Shown: positions 1-8,466 of the stretch, one piece after another
How the letters are laid out: each line of letters starts with the position of its first letter
Numbering within the stretch: the first letter of the stretch is position 1
Source: Rickettsia endosymbiont of Cardiosporidium cionae
Lineage (GTDB): Bacteria > Pseudomonadota > Alphaproteobacteria > Rickettsiales > Rickettsiaceae
Assembly (NCBI RefSeq): GCF_015476335.1
Contig: NZ_JADAQY010000003.1
Span: forward strand, 64,062-128,061
Length of the DNA stretch: 64,000 nucleotides
Direction: 5' to 3'
The notes under the pieces: generated by a model
Databases searched by the model: none
What the model was told of the DNA's origin: nothing
The model's input: only the letters and a program-made list of their open reading frames with translations
Position numbers and translations under genes: made by a program

Positions 1-14
1 CTAAGTGCTAGCTA

Positions 15-806
15 ATGATTTTTAAAATATTAAACTGGAATATAAATTCCATCAGAGTAAGATCTGATCAATTACTGAATTTAATTGCAATATATAATCC
101 AGATATCATATGTCTACAAGAACTAAAATGTACAGAAGAATCATTCCCTTATAATGAGTTCCAAGATCTAGCATATAATATCTATATAAATGGACAAAAA
201 AGCTATAATGGAGTAGCTATTTTATCTAAATTTACCGCTGAAGACATTAAAATAGATTTTTGTGATAATCCTTGTGTCAAAGAAGCAAGATTCATCAAAA
301 TAATAGTGAATACTCCCATAGGATTTATAAATATCATTTCATTATATGCTCCAAACGGAGGAGAAATAAACAGTAATAAATTTCAGTTAAAGATTCAATT
401 TTTTGAATCTTTAATAAAATACCTAAACAATTTTGATATGCTAGAGGAAAAAACACTTCTCTGTGGAGATCTAAATATAGCACCCTTTAATATAGATGTA
501 TATGACGCAAATGCACTAAAAAATACTACATGCTTTACTTTAACAGAAAAACAGCAAATGAGAAGCATCTTAAATATGGGTTTTATAGACAATTTTCGCC
601 TGAATTACCCTAAAGCACAAGAATTCTCATGGTGGGATTACAGAAAATCTCATTTCAAAAAAAATTTAGGCTATAGGATAGACTTTATATTGTCATCAGC
701 TAACCTAGTAGAATATTTCAGAGACATAGTAATAGAACATAATACAAGAAAATTGCTGCAAGCATCAGATCATGCGCCTTTAATATCTACTTGGGAATCA
801 AAATAA
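15..806 (+). CDS. xthA: Exodeoxyribonuclease III family AP endonuclease (paralogue 1)
   Basis: This 263-residue protein belongs to the exonuclease III / AP endonuclease family, which cuts DNA at abasic sites in base-excision repair. The N-terminal NWNINSIR motif is at residues 7-14, the metal-binding Glu is E36 in LQELK, the GDLN motif gives D152 and N154, RIDFIL lies near residue 225, and the catalytic SDH ends in D252-H253. The full length is typical of the family. A second member lies at 60786-61580. This copy differs in the middle segment (LYAPNGGEIN around 111-119, where the other has FYVPAGGDIP). The ATG at 15 fits the family start. Only 14 bases precede it, so its promoter is outside the window. 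Family is certain; division of labour between the two copies is not known. Confidence 0.93.
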   Translation: MIFKILNWNINSIRVRSDQLLNLIAIYNPDIICLQELKCTEESFPYNEFQDLAYNIYINGQKSYNGVAILSKFTAEDIKIDFCDNPCVKEARFIKIIVNTPIGFINIISLYAPNGGEINSNKFQLKIQFFESLIKYLNNFDMLEEKTLLCGDLNIAPFNIDVYDANALKNTTCFTLTEKQQMRSILNMGFIDNFRLNYPKAQEFSWWDYRKSHFKKNLGYRIDFILSSANLVEYFRDIVIEHNTRKLLQASDHAPLISTWESK

Positions 807-881
807 TCATCAACTAGGTATCTTAAAATAATCCCTTTGCAGAATATAAGTAATTGTATGAGATTATCAGTTATATAATAA

Positions 882-2291
882 CTAAAAATTGATGGCTATA
901 TTATCTGATGCAAGAGCTGCCTCTTTGATTGCCTCATTAAGCGTAGGATGTGCATGACAAGTCATCGCTATATCTTGTACAGACCCTCCAAACTCCATAT
1001 AAGCCACTACCTCAGCTATTAATGTACCAGCTTCCGGACCTATAATCTGCGCTCCTAAGATTTTACCTGTCTTCATCTCTGAGAATATCTTAACTAATCC
1101 TTCAGGATGTAGCATAGTGTTTGCTCTACTATTAGCTAAAAATGGAAATTTCCCTACTTTATATGAAATAGCTTTTTCTTTTAAAGATTTTTCACTGTCC
1201 CCAACGGTAGCGATCTCTGGAGAAGTATATACTACACTAGGTATAAGTGCATAATTAACTTCTGAAAATTGATTATTCATAAATTCTACAGCTGCGACCG
1301 CCTCTTTTTCTGCTTTATGTGCTAACATTGGGCCAGAAATAACGTCTCCTACTGCATAAATATTATGCATACTAGTCTGATATTTTTCATTCACTACTAT
1401 ATTGCCAGTATTATCAATTTTAATATTTAATTTTTCAATACCTAGATCCTTCATATAACTTTTTCTTCCTACTGAAATCAATGCTATATCACTTACTAAT
1501 TCAACAGTATTTTTATCCTTAAGATCTTCAAGAACTAAGCTTACTTGATTATTATTATCTTTTGTAACAGATTTTATTTCACTATTACACATAATTTTTA
1601 TTCCTTGCTTAGTTAGTGATTTATGCAGAATATTAGTCAAATCTTTATCTAAAGCCGGAAGTATATTAGCAGAATATTCTATTATAGTGACTTGAGAACC
1701 CAACCTATTCCATACTGAACCTAACTCTAAACCTATATAACCTGCACCCACTACAGAAATAGATTGAGGAATTTTAGGCAAAGATAAAGCCTCACTAGAA
1801 GTGATAATAATCTCATTATCGAATTCCACTTTATTAAATTCTTTAACAACAGACCCAGTAGCTATTAATATGTTATTGGTAGTAATTTTTTGAATACTCT
1901 CCCCATTGTCAGAACTTACTAAGACAGTATTACTATCTTTTATAGTAGCAACACCAGTAAATCTTTGTACTTTATTTTTTATAAACAAACTACTGATCCC
2001 AGTAGAAAGATTACTGACTACAGAATCCTTAGCACTCATCATTTTAGCTATATCCAATTTGACTTCAGCATTAATACCAATATCAGAAAATAAGTTACGC
2101 GCCTCATAATATTTTTTAGTGAAGTTCAATAAAGCTTTCGATGGAATACACCCTACATTTAAGCAAGTACCTCCTAACCTTTGATTTTTTTCTATACACC
2201 CTACCTTCATCCCAAGTTGGGCTGCCCTTATAGCAGCGGTATAGCCTGCGGGGCCTGAACCTATAACAATTAAATCAAACTCAATATCCAT
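882..2291 (-). CDS. lpdA: Dihydrolipoamide dehydrogenase (E3)
   Basis: This is the FAD-dependent E3 component of 2-oxoacid dehydrogenase complexes; it reoxidises dihydrolipoamide and makes NADH. The FAD-binding GSGPAG is at residues 11-16, the redox disulfide C43/C48 sits in GGTCLNVGC, the NAD-binding GAGYIGLELG lies mid-protein, and the catalytic His-Glu pair is H448 and E453 in HPTLNE near the C-terminus. Length (469) is typical. The E1 and E2 partners are not in the window, so whether it serves pyruvate or 2-oxoglutarate dehydrogenase cannot be told. It follows the LppC-like gene on the same strand after 46 bp and may be cotranscribed with it. Confidence 0.95.
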   Translation of the reverse strand: MDIEFDLIVIGSGPAGYTAAIRAAQLGMKVGCIEKNQRLGGTCLNVGCIPSKALLNFTKKYYEARNLFSDIGINAEVKLDIAKMMSAKDSVVSNLSTGISSLFIKNKVQRFTGVATIKDSNTVLVSSDNGESIQKITTNNILIATGSVVKEFNKVEFDNEIIITSSEALSLPKIPQSISVVGAGYIGLELGSVWNRLGSQVTIIEYSANILPALDKDLTNILHKSLTKQGIKIMCNSEIKSVTKDNNNQVSLVLEDLKDKNTVELVSDIALISVGRKSYMKDLGIEKLNIKIDNTGNIVVNEKYQTSMHNIYAVGDVISGPMLAHKAEKEAVAAVEFMNNQFSEVNYALIPSVVYTSPEIATVGDSEKSLKEKAISYKVGKFPFLANSRANTMLHPEGLVKIFSEMKTGKILGAQIIGPEAGTLIAEVVAYMEFGGSVQDIAMTCHAHPTLNEAIKEAALASDNIAINF

Positions 2292-2337
2292 ATAATTAAC
2301 ACCAATATTTACTTAGTTATACTGCAAGATAATTGCC

Positions 2338-3471
2338 CTAATCTAGTACATGTTGCCCCTGATTAGCAGTTCTAATTATTAAGAATTCCCTTTTAGCAAT
2401 AAAATCTTCAAAAGATATCTTACCGGAAGAACCATTAAACTCTTTATTATGTATACTACTAACAAAACTATCAGGATTTTGCAACTCAGTAACATTTTCA
2501 GACAAAATCTTCCCTATATCATAGAATAATTTATGTTTGAATAGAATTCTTTTGACACCAATATCTGAAGCTTTTTGGTCCAAATTATCAGAAATTGCTC
2601 CTGGATATGTTATAGAAAAATTTTTAATAGAATTAATATTAGCATCATGGTATGTTGCCATAATGGATTTTTTATCTAAACTAAAAAACTTTGATGTATT
2701 AAATATCTTATACGCATCATTAATATTGTCATAAACTATTAATATCGGTTTATTTAAATTATCATCCATTTCATTAATATCGTCTACAGTGAGTGATATA
2801 GCTTTAACATGTTTATTCAGATCTTCAATGGAATAAAACTCGCATTTGACAACCTTAGCCCCTTTAGCTCTAATAATTTCTGATAAGCCATCTTTTAGCC
2901 TAAAAGAATTAGGAGATTTTACCATCAGCATTAAATAATTATCATAATCCTTATTTAAATAGTATTGCACTACTGATGCAAGTGACTCCAAGGGGTTAAT
3001 ACCAAGTACAAAAACTCCCCTGGATGCTAAATTACTATCATTAGATACCGTCATAATAACAGATTGATAATGTTGTAGCTGTTCTATTACCTGTTGATTG
3101 ATATAACTATTTTCAGTTCCTATCACTACAATATTGACCTTATTTACTATTATTTTGTTAATTGCATCTATTAAGAACTGGTCAGTACTACAATCATACG
3201 AAACAAAATCTATAGACTCAGTACTAACATCCTGTATTCCAAGCTTTAGCATACTACTATATTCTAAAGGCATAGATTCAGAGGACTCCGACTTGTCAAT
3301 TAAAAGTGCTATTTTAGGTATTTGAGATTTTTTATTATAAACAGCATCTTTAGATGTGTCATTAATAATATTATCTGAAGATATTTGAGACTGCACAGAA
3401 AATAAATGACAGCCATTCAATAATGATAAAAATAGTATCATTATAAAACTCAGTACACTCTCCTTATACAT
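2338..3471 (-). CDS. LppC-like lipoprotein, periplasmic binding-protein fold
   Basis: This 377-residue protein has a lipoprotein signal: a hydrophobic stretch ending in the lipobox LLNGC, with C21 as the lipidated residue. The mature part reads like the LppC / penicillin-binding protein activator family, a type 1 periplasmic-binding fold. It has an initial KIALLIDKS strand around residue 54, a segment with VVIGT near 115, and VSNDSNLASRGVFVLGINP around 142-160, which matches the family's conserved SND..LA..GVF region. Such proteins are outer-membrane lipoproteins thought to help peptidoglycan synthases. Similarity is judged by eye and the C-terminal part is divergent. It sits between tRNA-Ala and lpdA on the minus strand. 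Confidence 0.7.
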   Translation of the reverse strand: MYKESVLSFIMILFLSLLNGCHLFSVQSQISSDNIINDTSKDAVYNKKSQIPKIALLIDKSESSESMPLEYSSMLKLGIQDVSTESIDFVSYDCSTDQFLIDAINKIIVNKVNIVVIGTENSYINQQVIEQLQHYQSVIMTVSNDSNLASRGVFVLGINPLESLASVVQYYLNKDYDNYLMLMVKSPNSFRLKDGLSEIIRAKGAKVVKCEFYSIEDLNKHVKAISLTVDDINEMDDNLNKPILIVYDNINDAYKIFNTSKFFSLDKKSIMATYHDANINSIKNFSITYPGAISDNLDQKASDIGVKRILFKHKLFYDIGKILSENVTELQNPDSFVSSIHNKEFNGSSGKISFEDFIAKREFLIIRTANQGQHVLD

Positions 3472-3666
3472 ATTTATATTTATTTATTTTAATCCAGATT
3501 TAAAAAATATACGCAGAAATGATACAGCTTAAACATTGTTTTTATCAAACAAAAAACTATAAAACAACATATAAAAGTGATAGCAAGTGTATACTTACCA
3601 ATAATTATCTAAAATCATCATAGCAAATATAACCATAAACCATAATCAGGCATTTTTACTAGAATG

Positions 3667-3739
3667 TGGAGCTAAGCGGGATCGAACCGCTGACCTTTTG
3701 AATGCCATTCAAACGTTCTACCTACTGAACTATAACCCC
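3667..3739 (-). tRNA. tRNA-Ala(GGC)
   Basis: The minus strand folds as a complete cloverleaf of 73 nt. The acceptor stem GGGGTTA pairs with TAGCTCC and contains the G3-U70 wobble that identifies alanine tRNAs. The D stem is GTTC/GAAC, the anticodon stem TTTGA/TCAAA encloses ATGGCAT with anticodon GGC, and the T loop is TTCGATC. The discriminator base is A. CCA is not encoded (CAT follows), so it must be added after transcription. It lies 22 bp downstream of lspA on the same strand. Confidence 0.97.
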
Positions 3740-3761
3740 GTATATACCACAACATGTAATT

Positions 3762-4244
3762 TTATTTTTCACTATGCTTTACGTAAGTATAAAACCAGAT
3801 CAAACCCCCTACAGTAATACAAGCATCAGCTATATTAAATGCAGGAAAATAAAAACCCTTATAATGCAAAGATATAAAATCAAAAACAGCTCCATAGAAA
3901 ACCCTATCTATAAGATTACTAATACCTCCACCAACAATAAAACTTAATGATAAAACTAATACTGAACCAGTATATGCTTTAAAAAGCATAAGAACAAAAT
4001 ATACTATTATAATAAAGTTGACAAGAAAAAATACAATATTAATGTTCTGAACGCCTTGAAAAAGTCCAAAACTAATACCATGATTCCATACATAAACTAT
4101 ATCAAAAATTGCCGTAACTCTTAATTGATTAGTAAATATTTGAGAATTTTGAAAAAAACTAATAAAGAAATATTTTACTAACTGATCTAATAATACTAAA
4201 CATAGTACTAATATTAAATATCCTCTATATCGTTTAAAATCCAT
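3762..4244 (-). CDS. lspA: Lipoprotein signal peptidase (signal peptidase II)
   Basis: This 160-residue inner-membrane aspartyl protease removes signal peptides from diacylglyceryl-modified prolipoproteins. Four hydrophobic segments are visible. The conserved WNHGISFGLF is at residues 53-62, GGISNLIDR at 106-114, the first catalytic aspartate D122 in FDFI, and the second D140 in FNIADACITVG. The length is standard. It follows the M23 peptidase gene by 27 bp on the same strand, with tRNA-Ala just after it. Its presence fits the several predicted lipoproteins in this window (LppC-like, BON, RlpA). Confidence 0.96.
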   Translation of the reverse strand: MDFKRYRGYLILVLCLVLLDQLVKYFFISFFQNSQIFTNQLRVTAIFDIVYVWNHGISFGLFQGVQNINIVFFLVNFIIIVYFVLMLFKAYTGSVLVLSLSFIVGGGISNLIDRVFYGAVFDFISLHYKGFYFPAFNIADACITVGGLIWFYTYVKHSEK

Positions 4245-4271
4245 AATATATACTGGTACAGTAATTGGGCA

Positions 4272-5624
4272 CTAGTTAAGCATTGTACCAATTCTGGTAT
4301 CAACCTCTGCTATTTCTGCTTGATAATCCAAATGCTTACTTAATTGTGCAATATCTTTTTTAAATTTATTAAACTTCTCAAGAGATTTACCTGAAAGATA
4401 GATTGTAGGTATATGTTTTATATTTAAAGGATTAACTGCTCTACCATTAATTCTCACTTCATAATGCAGATGGGGTCCTGTAGATTTACCTGTACTTCCA
4501 ACATAAGCTATCAAATCTCCCTGTTTGATACGGCTACCTTTAGTAAGGTTTTTAGCAAATTTTGATGCATGTCCGTAAACGGTAGTTAAATTATTACTAT
4601 GAGCTAGCATGACAAAATTTCCATACTTAGCATGGTAACCCATGGCTTCTACTACAGCATTTGCTGAAGCATATATAGGGGTACCCTTAGGAGCGGCTAA
4701 ATCTACTCCTTTATGCATTCTAACACTTCTAAATATAGGATCCTTCCTATAACCGAAGCGTGATGTAATTCTATAAAACTTAAGAGGCATAGCGAAAGAT
4801 CTGCTTTTTATAGCTCTACCATTACTATCAAAAAATTGATAGTGTTTTTTACTACTAGTAAAATATCTATATATTTTGTGATGATTATTTTTAGTACTTA
4901 TGCTAGCGTATAATATATTACCATAGTGCGACACCTTATTATCTTTTGTAATAAATTTTTCAGCAATTACTGTAACTTTATTACCTGGATGAATAGACTT
5001 TTTAAAATCTATTTCGTTTCTAAATTCAGAAATTAAATCTGATATGATACGATTAGGTACCCCAGATTTCTTTAATGAATTTATAATATTTGTAGATATA
5101 ATAACGTTGTATTTTATTAATTTTTTTGTTAATTCGACTACATTATGCTGTATATCAAAATTTCCATTCTTTAGCTTATAAAATACAAAAGAGTCATTAG
5201 CGCCTTGTGATACTACTAATCTAATTAAACTGTTTTTATTAAGGTCAGCCCTATTACTTTTAGTTTTAGAAGTATATTCAATTGAAACATCTTGTCCTAT
5301 ATTAAGACTAAATTTAGGATTAATTTTTCGATTAACCAATTTTGTAATTTCTGTAATATCACTTTGGTTAATATATTCTTTGTGCAAGATTTTATATAGA
5401 CTATCTCCTGGCTTAGTATTCACTATTTTTAGCTTGCTTGTAGTGTTATTATTATCTACAACTTTTTGAGGGCTAACAATAGAGCGTACATTTGTATCTA
5501 AATTTTTAGCAAATAAAAACACACCAGTAATTATTAATAATAAATTAATAAATATGCGATGAAAAAATAATTTAAACACTAATCTAAAGAAGGCAAAAAT
5601 GGAACATATCATAATGGTTAACAC
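4272..5624 (-). CDS. M23 family metallopeptidase with LysM-like domain
   Basis: This 450-residue envelope protein is a predicted peptidoglycan endopeptidase. It starts with a membrane anchor at about residues 23-40. A LysM-like segment (KPGDSLYKIL at 71-80, then NIGQDV near 109-114) suggests peptidoglycan binding. The C-terminal M23/LytM domain holds both zinc motifs: HKGVDLAAPKGTPI with its H and D ligands, and GPHLHYEVR with the catalytic HxH. The frame opens with a GTG; an in-frame ATG four codons later (5612) is an equally good start and neither has a clear ribosome binding site. It heads a minus-strand run with lspA and tRNA-Ala. It resembles the MepM/NlpD group; the exact orthologue is uncertain. 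Confidence 0.88.
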   Translation of the reverse strand: MLTIMICSIFAFFRLVFKLFFHRIFINLLLIITGVFLFAKNLDTNVRSIVSPQKVVDNNNTTSKLKIVNTKPGDSLYKILHKEYINQSDITEITKLVNRKINPKFSLNIGQDVSIEYTSKTKSNRADLNKNSLIRLVVSQGANDSFVFYKLKNGNFDIQHNVVELTKKLIKYNVIISTNIINSLKKSGVPNRIISDLISEFRNEIDFKKSIHPGNKVTVIAEKFITKDNKVSHYGNILYASISTKNNHHKIYRYFTSSKKHYQFFDSNGRAIKSRSFAMPLKFYRITSRFGYRKDPIFRSVRMHKGVDLAAPKGTPIYASANAVVEAMGYHAKYGNFVMLAHSNNLTTVYGHASKFAKNLTKGSRIKQGDLIAYVGSTGKSTGPHLHYEVRINGRAVNPLNIKHIPTIYLSGKSLEKFNKFKKDIAQLSKHLDYQAEIAEVDTRIGTMLN

Positions 5625-6161
5625 ATAAACATAGCTAGAAAAATCTTTGAAAATTTAGTAAATCAACAACGATATAAAGCAGAAAACAACCACTAAAACA
5701 CCACAGACCCATTATAATGCTAAAACAGAAAAACCACAAACTAATTAATAACAATCTCAAAACATCTAGTAAGTCTATAGAAGAGCAAATATATAAATGA
5801 AATACTTATTAATAGAAACGACCATCTCTACAAAACACTATGACTGCTTAGCTTTAAATCTTTTATTTACCTTATTAATGACTAACAACCTCCCTTTTCT
5901 TCTAATTAAACGACAATTCTTATCTCTTTTCTTCAAAGACTTCAGCGAACTAACTATTTTCATATATTTATTCTATAATACAAAAGACAATATTAATAAA
6001 TCAAAAAACTTAAATCCGGATTAAGCAAGATATAAATCTGTATCAGATATAAGTATGACAAAGTATGTATAAACTATAAAACACATTCTAATACATATAA
6101 ACAAAAAAAATTAGCATATCAAATACTTAATCCAAAGCTAAAACAGCTTAACAAAATAATT
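5625..6161. other. Long intergenic gap with no supported gene
   Basis: This 537-bp stretch lies between the end of the PAS-sensor gene and the start of the M23 peptidase gene, both on the minus strand. It holds one open frame on the plus strand (5797-6024, 75 codons) rich in Phe, Leu and Thr, with no good ribosome binding site and no recognisable motif, so I do not call it a gene. No tRNA, strong hairpin or long repeat was seen. No remnant of a histidine-kinase domain is readable downstream of the PAS gene. Confidence 0.5.
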
Positions 6162-7154
6162 CTAAAATTTGTACTGAAAAAATAACAAAAACCCCCCAGA
6201 ATTTTGAGGTATAATATCTAATTGTAAACGCTGGCCAGTATTAAGCAACACTACATCTTGGTGCTGCACACACGAATTATCATTAATAACACTTAATCTT
6301 TTATCTTTAAATGATTCAAAATCCTGTACTCGACATAATTTTTGTTCCAGATATACATAACGTATTAGAGACTCATAATATGGGTTACTATCTAGATACT
6401 CCTGACTAATGCCAAAAATATCTAAAACAGGATAGCTATAAAAAATGAGTCTCTTACTAAGACTAAATAACATCACGGCATGCCCAGTATCTGCTAAAAA
6501 TCTTGACAATACTGTAATAATTTCTAAAGCATCATAGTTTGTGACATATTTTGTTATATCGAATGCTACAGAAGATATTTGCTGATTACCTTTAAGCAAT
6601 CTGTCACTAATACTATATATGTAGTCTGTACCCTTAACAAAAATCACTCTGTTAGAATCATAACTCTTAATATTTTCTAAAAACATTTCTTTTGCTATAT
6701 GTCTAGATCTATCATCAATTTCAAAATACATGCTATCTACGGATGCAGCAGTATCACTACTTGCTACAACTAACCTAGTAAATTCTGGATTGCAATATAG
6801 TATCTGCAAAGACGAATCTCTTATGCAGACTGCACAACTCATACTATCAAGTGCCCCCTTAAGTACATCACTAATTTTAGTTAATGAATCAAATTTTTTC
6901 TTTAAAATTGTATATTTCGATATATATGAACGAACCTTAGAATAAAGCCTAATATTAAGAACTACCAATAGCGCAAGCGTAATACATAAAACAGCACCAT
7001 ATAGTGAGATTTTAAGAGAGGTATAATAAAGTACACAGCACACTAGCAAATTGACACCTAAAACACTAGATATAAAACCATAACTCAAAATAAATTTTAA
7101 CTTTGTCATTACATAACATACTGCAATTAATACATAAACAATGATAAACAACAC
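6162..7154 (-). CDS. Membrane PAS-domain sensor protein lacking a kinase domain
   Basis: This 330-residue protein has two hydrophobic segments near the N-terminus (about 15-40 and 50-70). A short linker with coiled-coil character (SKVRSYISKYTILKKK) follows, then two PAS-like sensory domains. The first begins near residue 97 with MSCAVCIRDSSLQILYCNPEF. The second, near 220, has the run HAVMLFSLSKRLIFYSYPVL. The protein stops right after the last PAS strand (GGFLLFFQYKF). Alphaproteobacterial sensor kinases of this layout normally continue into dimerisation and ATPase domains; none are present and no remnant is seen downstream. The start codon is GTG. It is either a reduced sensor acting by protein contact or a decayed kinase. 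No ligand is suggested by the sequence. Confidence 0.65.
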   Translation of the reverse strand: MLFIIVYVLIAVCYVMTKLKFILSYGFISSVLGVNLLVCCVLYYTSLKISLYGAVLCITLALLVVLNIRLYSKVRSYISKYTILKKKFDSLTKISDVLKGALDSMSCAVCIRDSSLQILYCNPEFTRLVVASSDTAASVDSMYFEIDDRSRHIAKEMFLENIKSYDSNRVIFVKGTDYIYSISDRLLKGNQQISSVAFDITKYVTNYDALEIITVLSRFLADTGHAVMLFSLSKRLIFYSYPVLDIFGISQEYLDSNPYYESLIRYVYLEQKLCRVQDFESFKDKRLSVINDNSCVQHQDVVLLNTGQRLQLDIIPQNSGGFLLFFQYKF

Positions 7155-7282
7155 GTCATTTCCCTGTACAATTTCAGTACAATGAGATAATATCGTACTA
7201 TATCAATTTGACTAAAAACACCCATACCACTACGATGAATCTACTCCACAAACTCTTAATATAACAATGCAAAGAATTCCGG

Positions 7283-7311
7283 TTGATTATATAATATTTT
7301 TAAAATAAAAT
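7283..7311 (+). promoter_or_regulatory. Candidate sigma-70 promoter for idi2-aspS
   Basis: TTGATT at 7283-7288 and TAAAAT at 7306-7311 are separated by 17 bp, each one or two bases from consensus. It lies about 77 bp upstream of the idi2 start. The surrounding sequence is AT-rich, so a chance match is possible. Confidence 0.35.
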
Positions 7312-7387
7312 AAAGGACATTTTTTATTTCTCAGATTATCTTGCTATTACTAAAGAAAATCATATCATTAAATAAGACATTAATATA

Positions 7388-8434
7388 ATGCCCAGTATAT
7401 TTGATAAAAAAAAACTTGAGCACGTAAGCATTGTAAATAATAACAATAATATTGATAAATGTTGTAACTATTTTGATCATATCAGGCTCATACATAGAGC
7501 ATTACCAGAGTTATCGTTAAAAGAAATAGATCCATCAGTATCTTTTTTGGGTTATAAGTTAAGTTTTCCTTTAATTATTTCTCCTATCACAGGTGGTAGT
7601 AGTAGCAGTTTAAAAAAAATTAATTACAATTTGGCTAAAGCAGCAAGCATAACACAAATAGCAATGTCTGTAGGGTCACAAAGAATTATGTTTCATGATA
7701 CCCTAGCAACAGAGAGTTTTGATCTTAGAAAATTAGCTCCTAATATTCCATTAATTTCGAATATAGGAGCAGTACAGTTAAATTACGAGCTAGAAAAAAA
7801 GCATATATCTAAGGCAATAGATTTGTTGAAAGCGGATGCTATTTACCTACATTTAAACCCATTGCAAGAAGCAATACAAGAAGAAGGAAACACAAATTTT
7901 AGTAATTTAGCATCTAAAATTGGTGAGGTAGTAAGTTCATTAGCTGTACCTGTGATACTAAAAGAAGTAGGTTCAGGCATGTCTAATACTGATATAGAAA
8001 TAGGATTAAATCATGGAATAAAATATTTTGATATTGCAGGCTCTGGGGGCACATCTTGGAGCCGTGTTGAACATGAAAGAATCTCTATAAAAGAAAAAGT
8101 AAAAAATAATATATCTGATATCGGAATAACATTTGAAAATTGGGGTATACCCACTTATATTGCACTAAAAAATTGCAGTATATACCACGATAAAGCAGTA
8201 TTCATATCTAGTGGAGGTATTAGAAATGGTATAGATATAGCAAAATCAATAATATTAGGAGCGTCACTATGTGGAATAGCTAATGTTTTTTTAAAAAAAG
8301 CTATGATTTCAGTGGATGCAGTGGTAAAAGAAATAGAGAAAATAAAGCAAGAATTTGTACTCGCAATGTTTCTGTTAGGTATTAAAAATGTTAATTCATT
8401 ATTTTTAAACAAATCTTTAATTTTATCCAGTTAG
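7388..8434 (+). CDS. idi: Type 2 isopentenyl-diphosphate isomerase (FMN-dependent)
   Basis: This 348-residue enzyme interconverts isopentenyl and dimethylallyl diphosphate using reduced FMN. Family signatures are present in order: HIRLIHRALPELSL near the N-terminus, PLIISPITGG around residues 59-68, SVGSQR, NIGAVQL near 120, LHLNPLQEAIQEEGNTNF, KEVGSG, GSGGTSWSRVEHER, and SSGGIRNGIDIAKS for phosphate binding of FMN. No MEP or mevalonate pathway gene lies in the window. In Rickettsia this enzyme is known to persist without its pathway, which has been linked to import of host isoprenoid precursors. aspS follows 32 bp downstream and the two are probably cotranscribed. Confidence 0.95.
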   Translation: MPSIFDKKKLEHVSIVNNNNNIDKCCNYFDHIRLIHRALPELSLKEIDPSVSFLGYKLSFPLIISPITGGSSSSLKKINYNLAKAASITQIAMSVGSQRIMFHDTLATESFDLRKLAPNIPLISNIGAVQLNYELEKKHISKAIDLLKADAIYLHLNPLQEAIQEEGNTNFSNLASKIGEVVSSLAVPVILKEVGSGMSNTDIEIGLNHGIKYFDIAGSGGTSWSRVEHERISIKEKVKNNISDIGITFENWGIPTYIALKNCSIYHDKAVFISSGGIRNGIDIAKSIILGASLCGIANVFLKKAMISVDAVVKEIEKIKQEFVLAMFLLGIKNVNSLFLNKSLILSS

Positions 8435-8466
8435 CTAATTAATCAAATAATTAAAAATTAAATAAA

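Noticed and set aside
5797-6024. A 75-codon plus-strand open frame in the gap after the M23 peptidase gene.
   Set aside because: No good ribosome binding site, no family resemblance, low-complexity Phe/Leu/Thr content, and it faces against both neighbours. Open frames of this size arise by chance in such AT-rich gaps.
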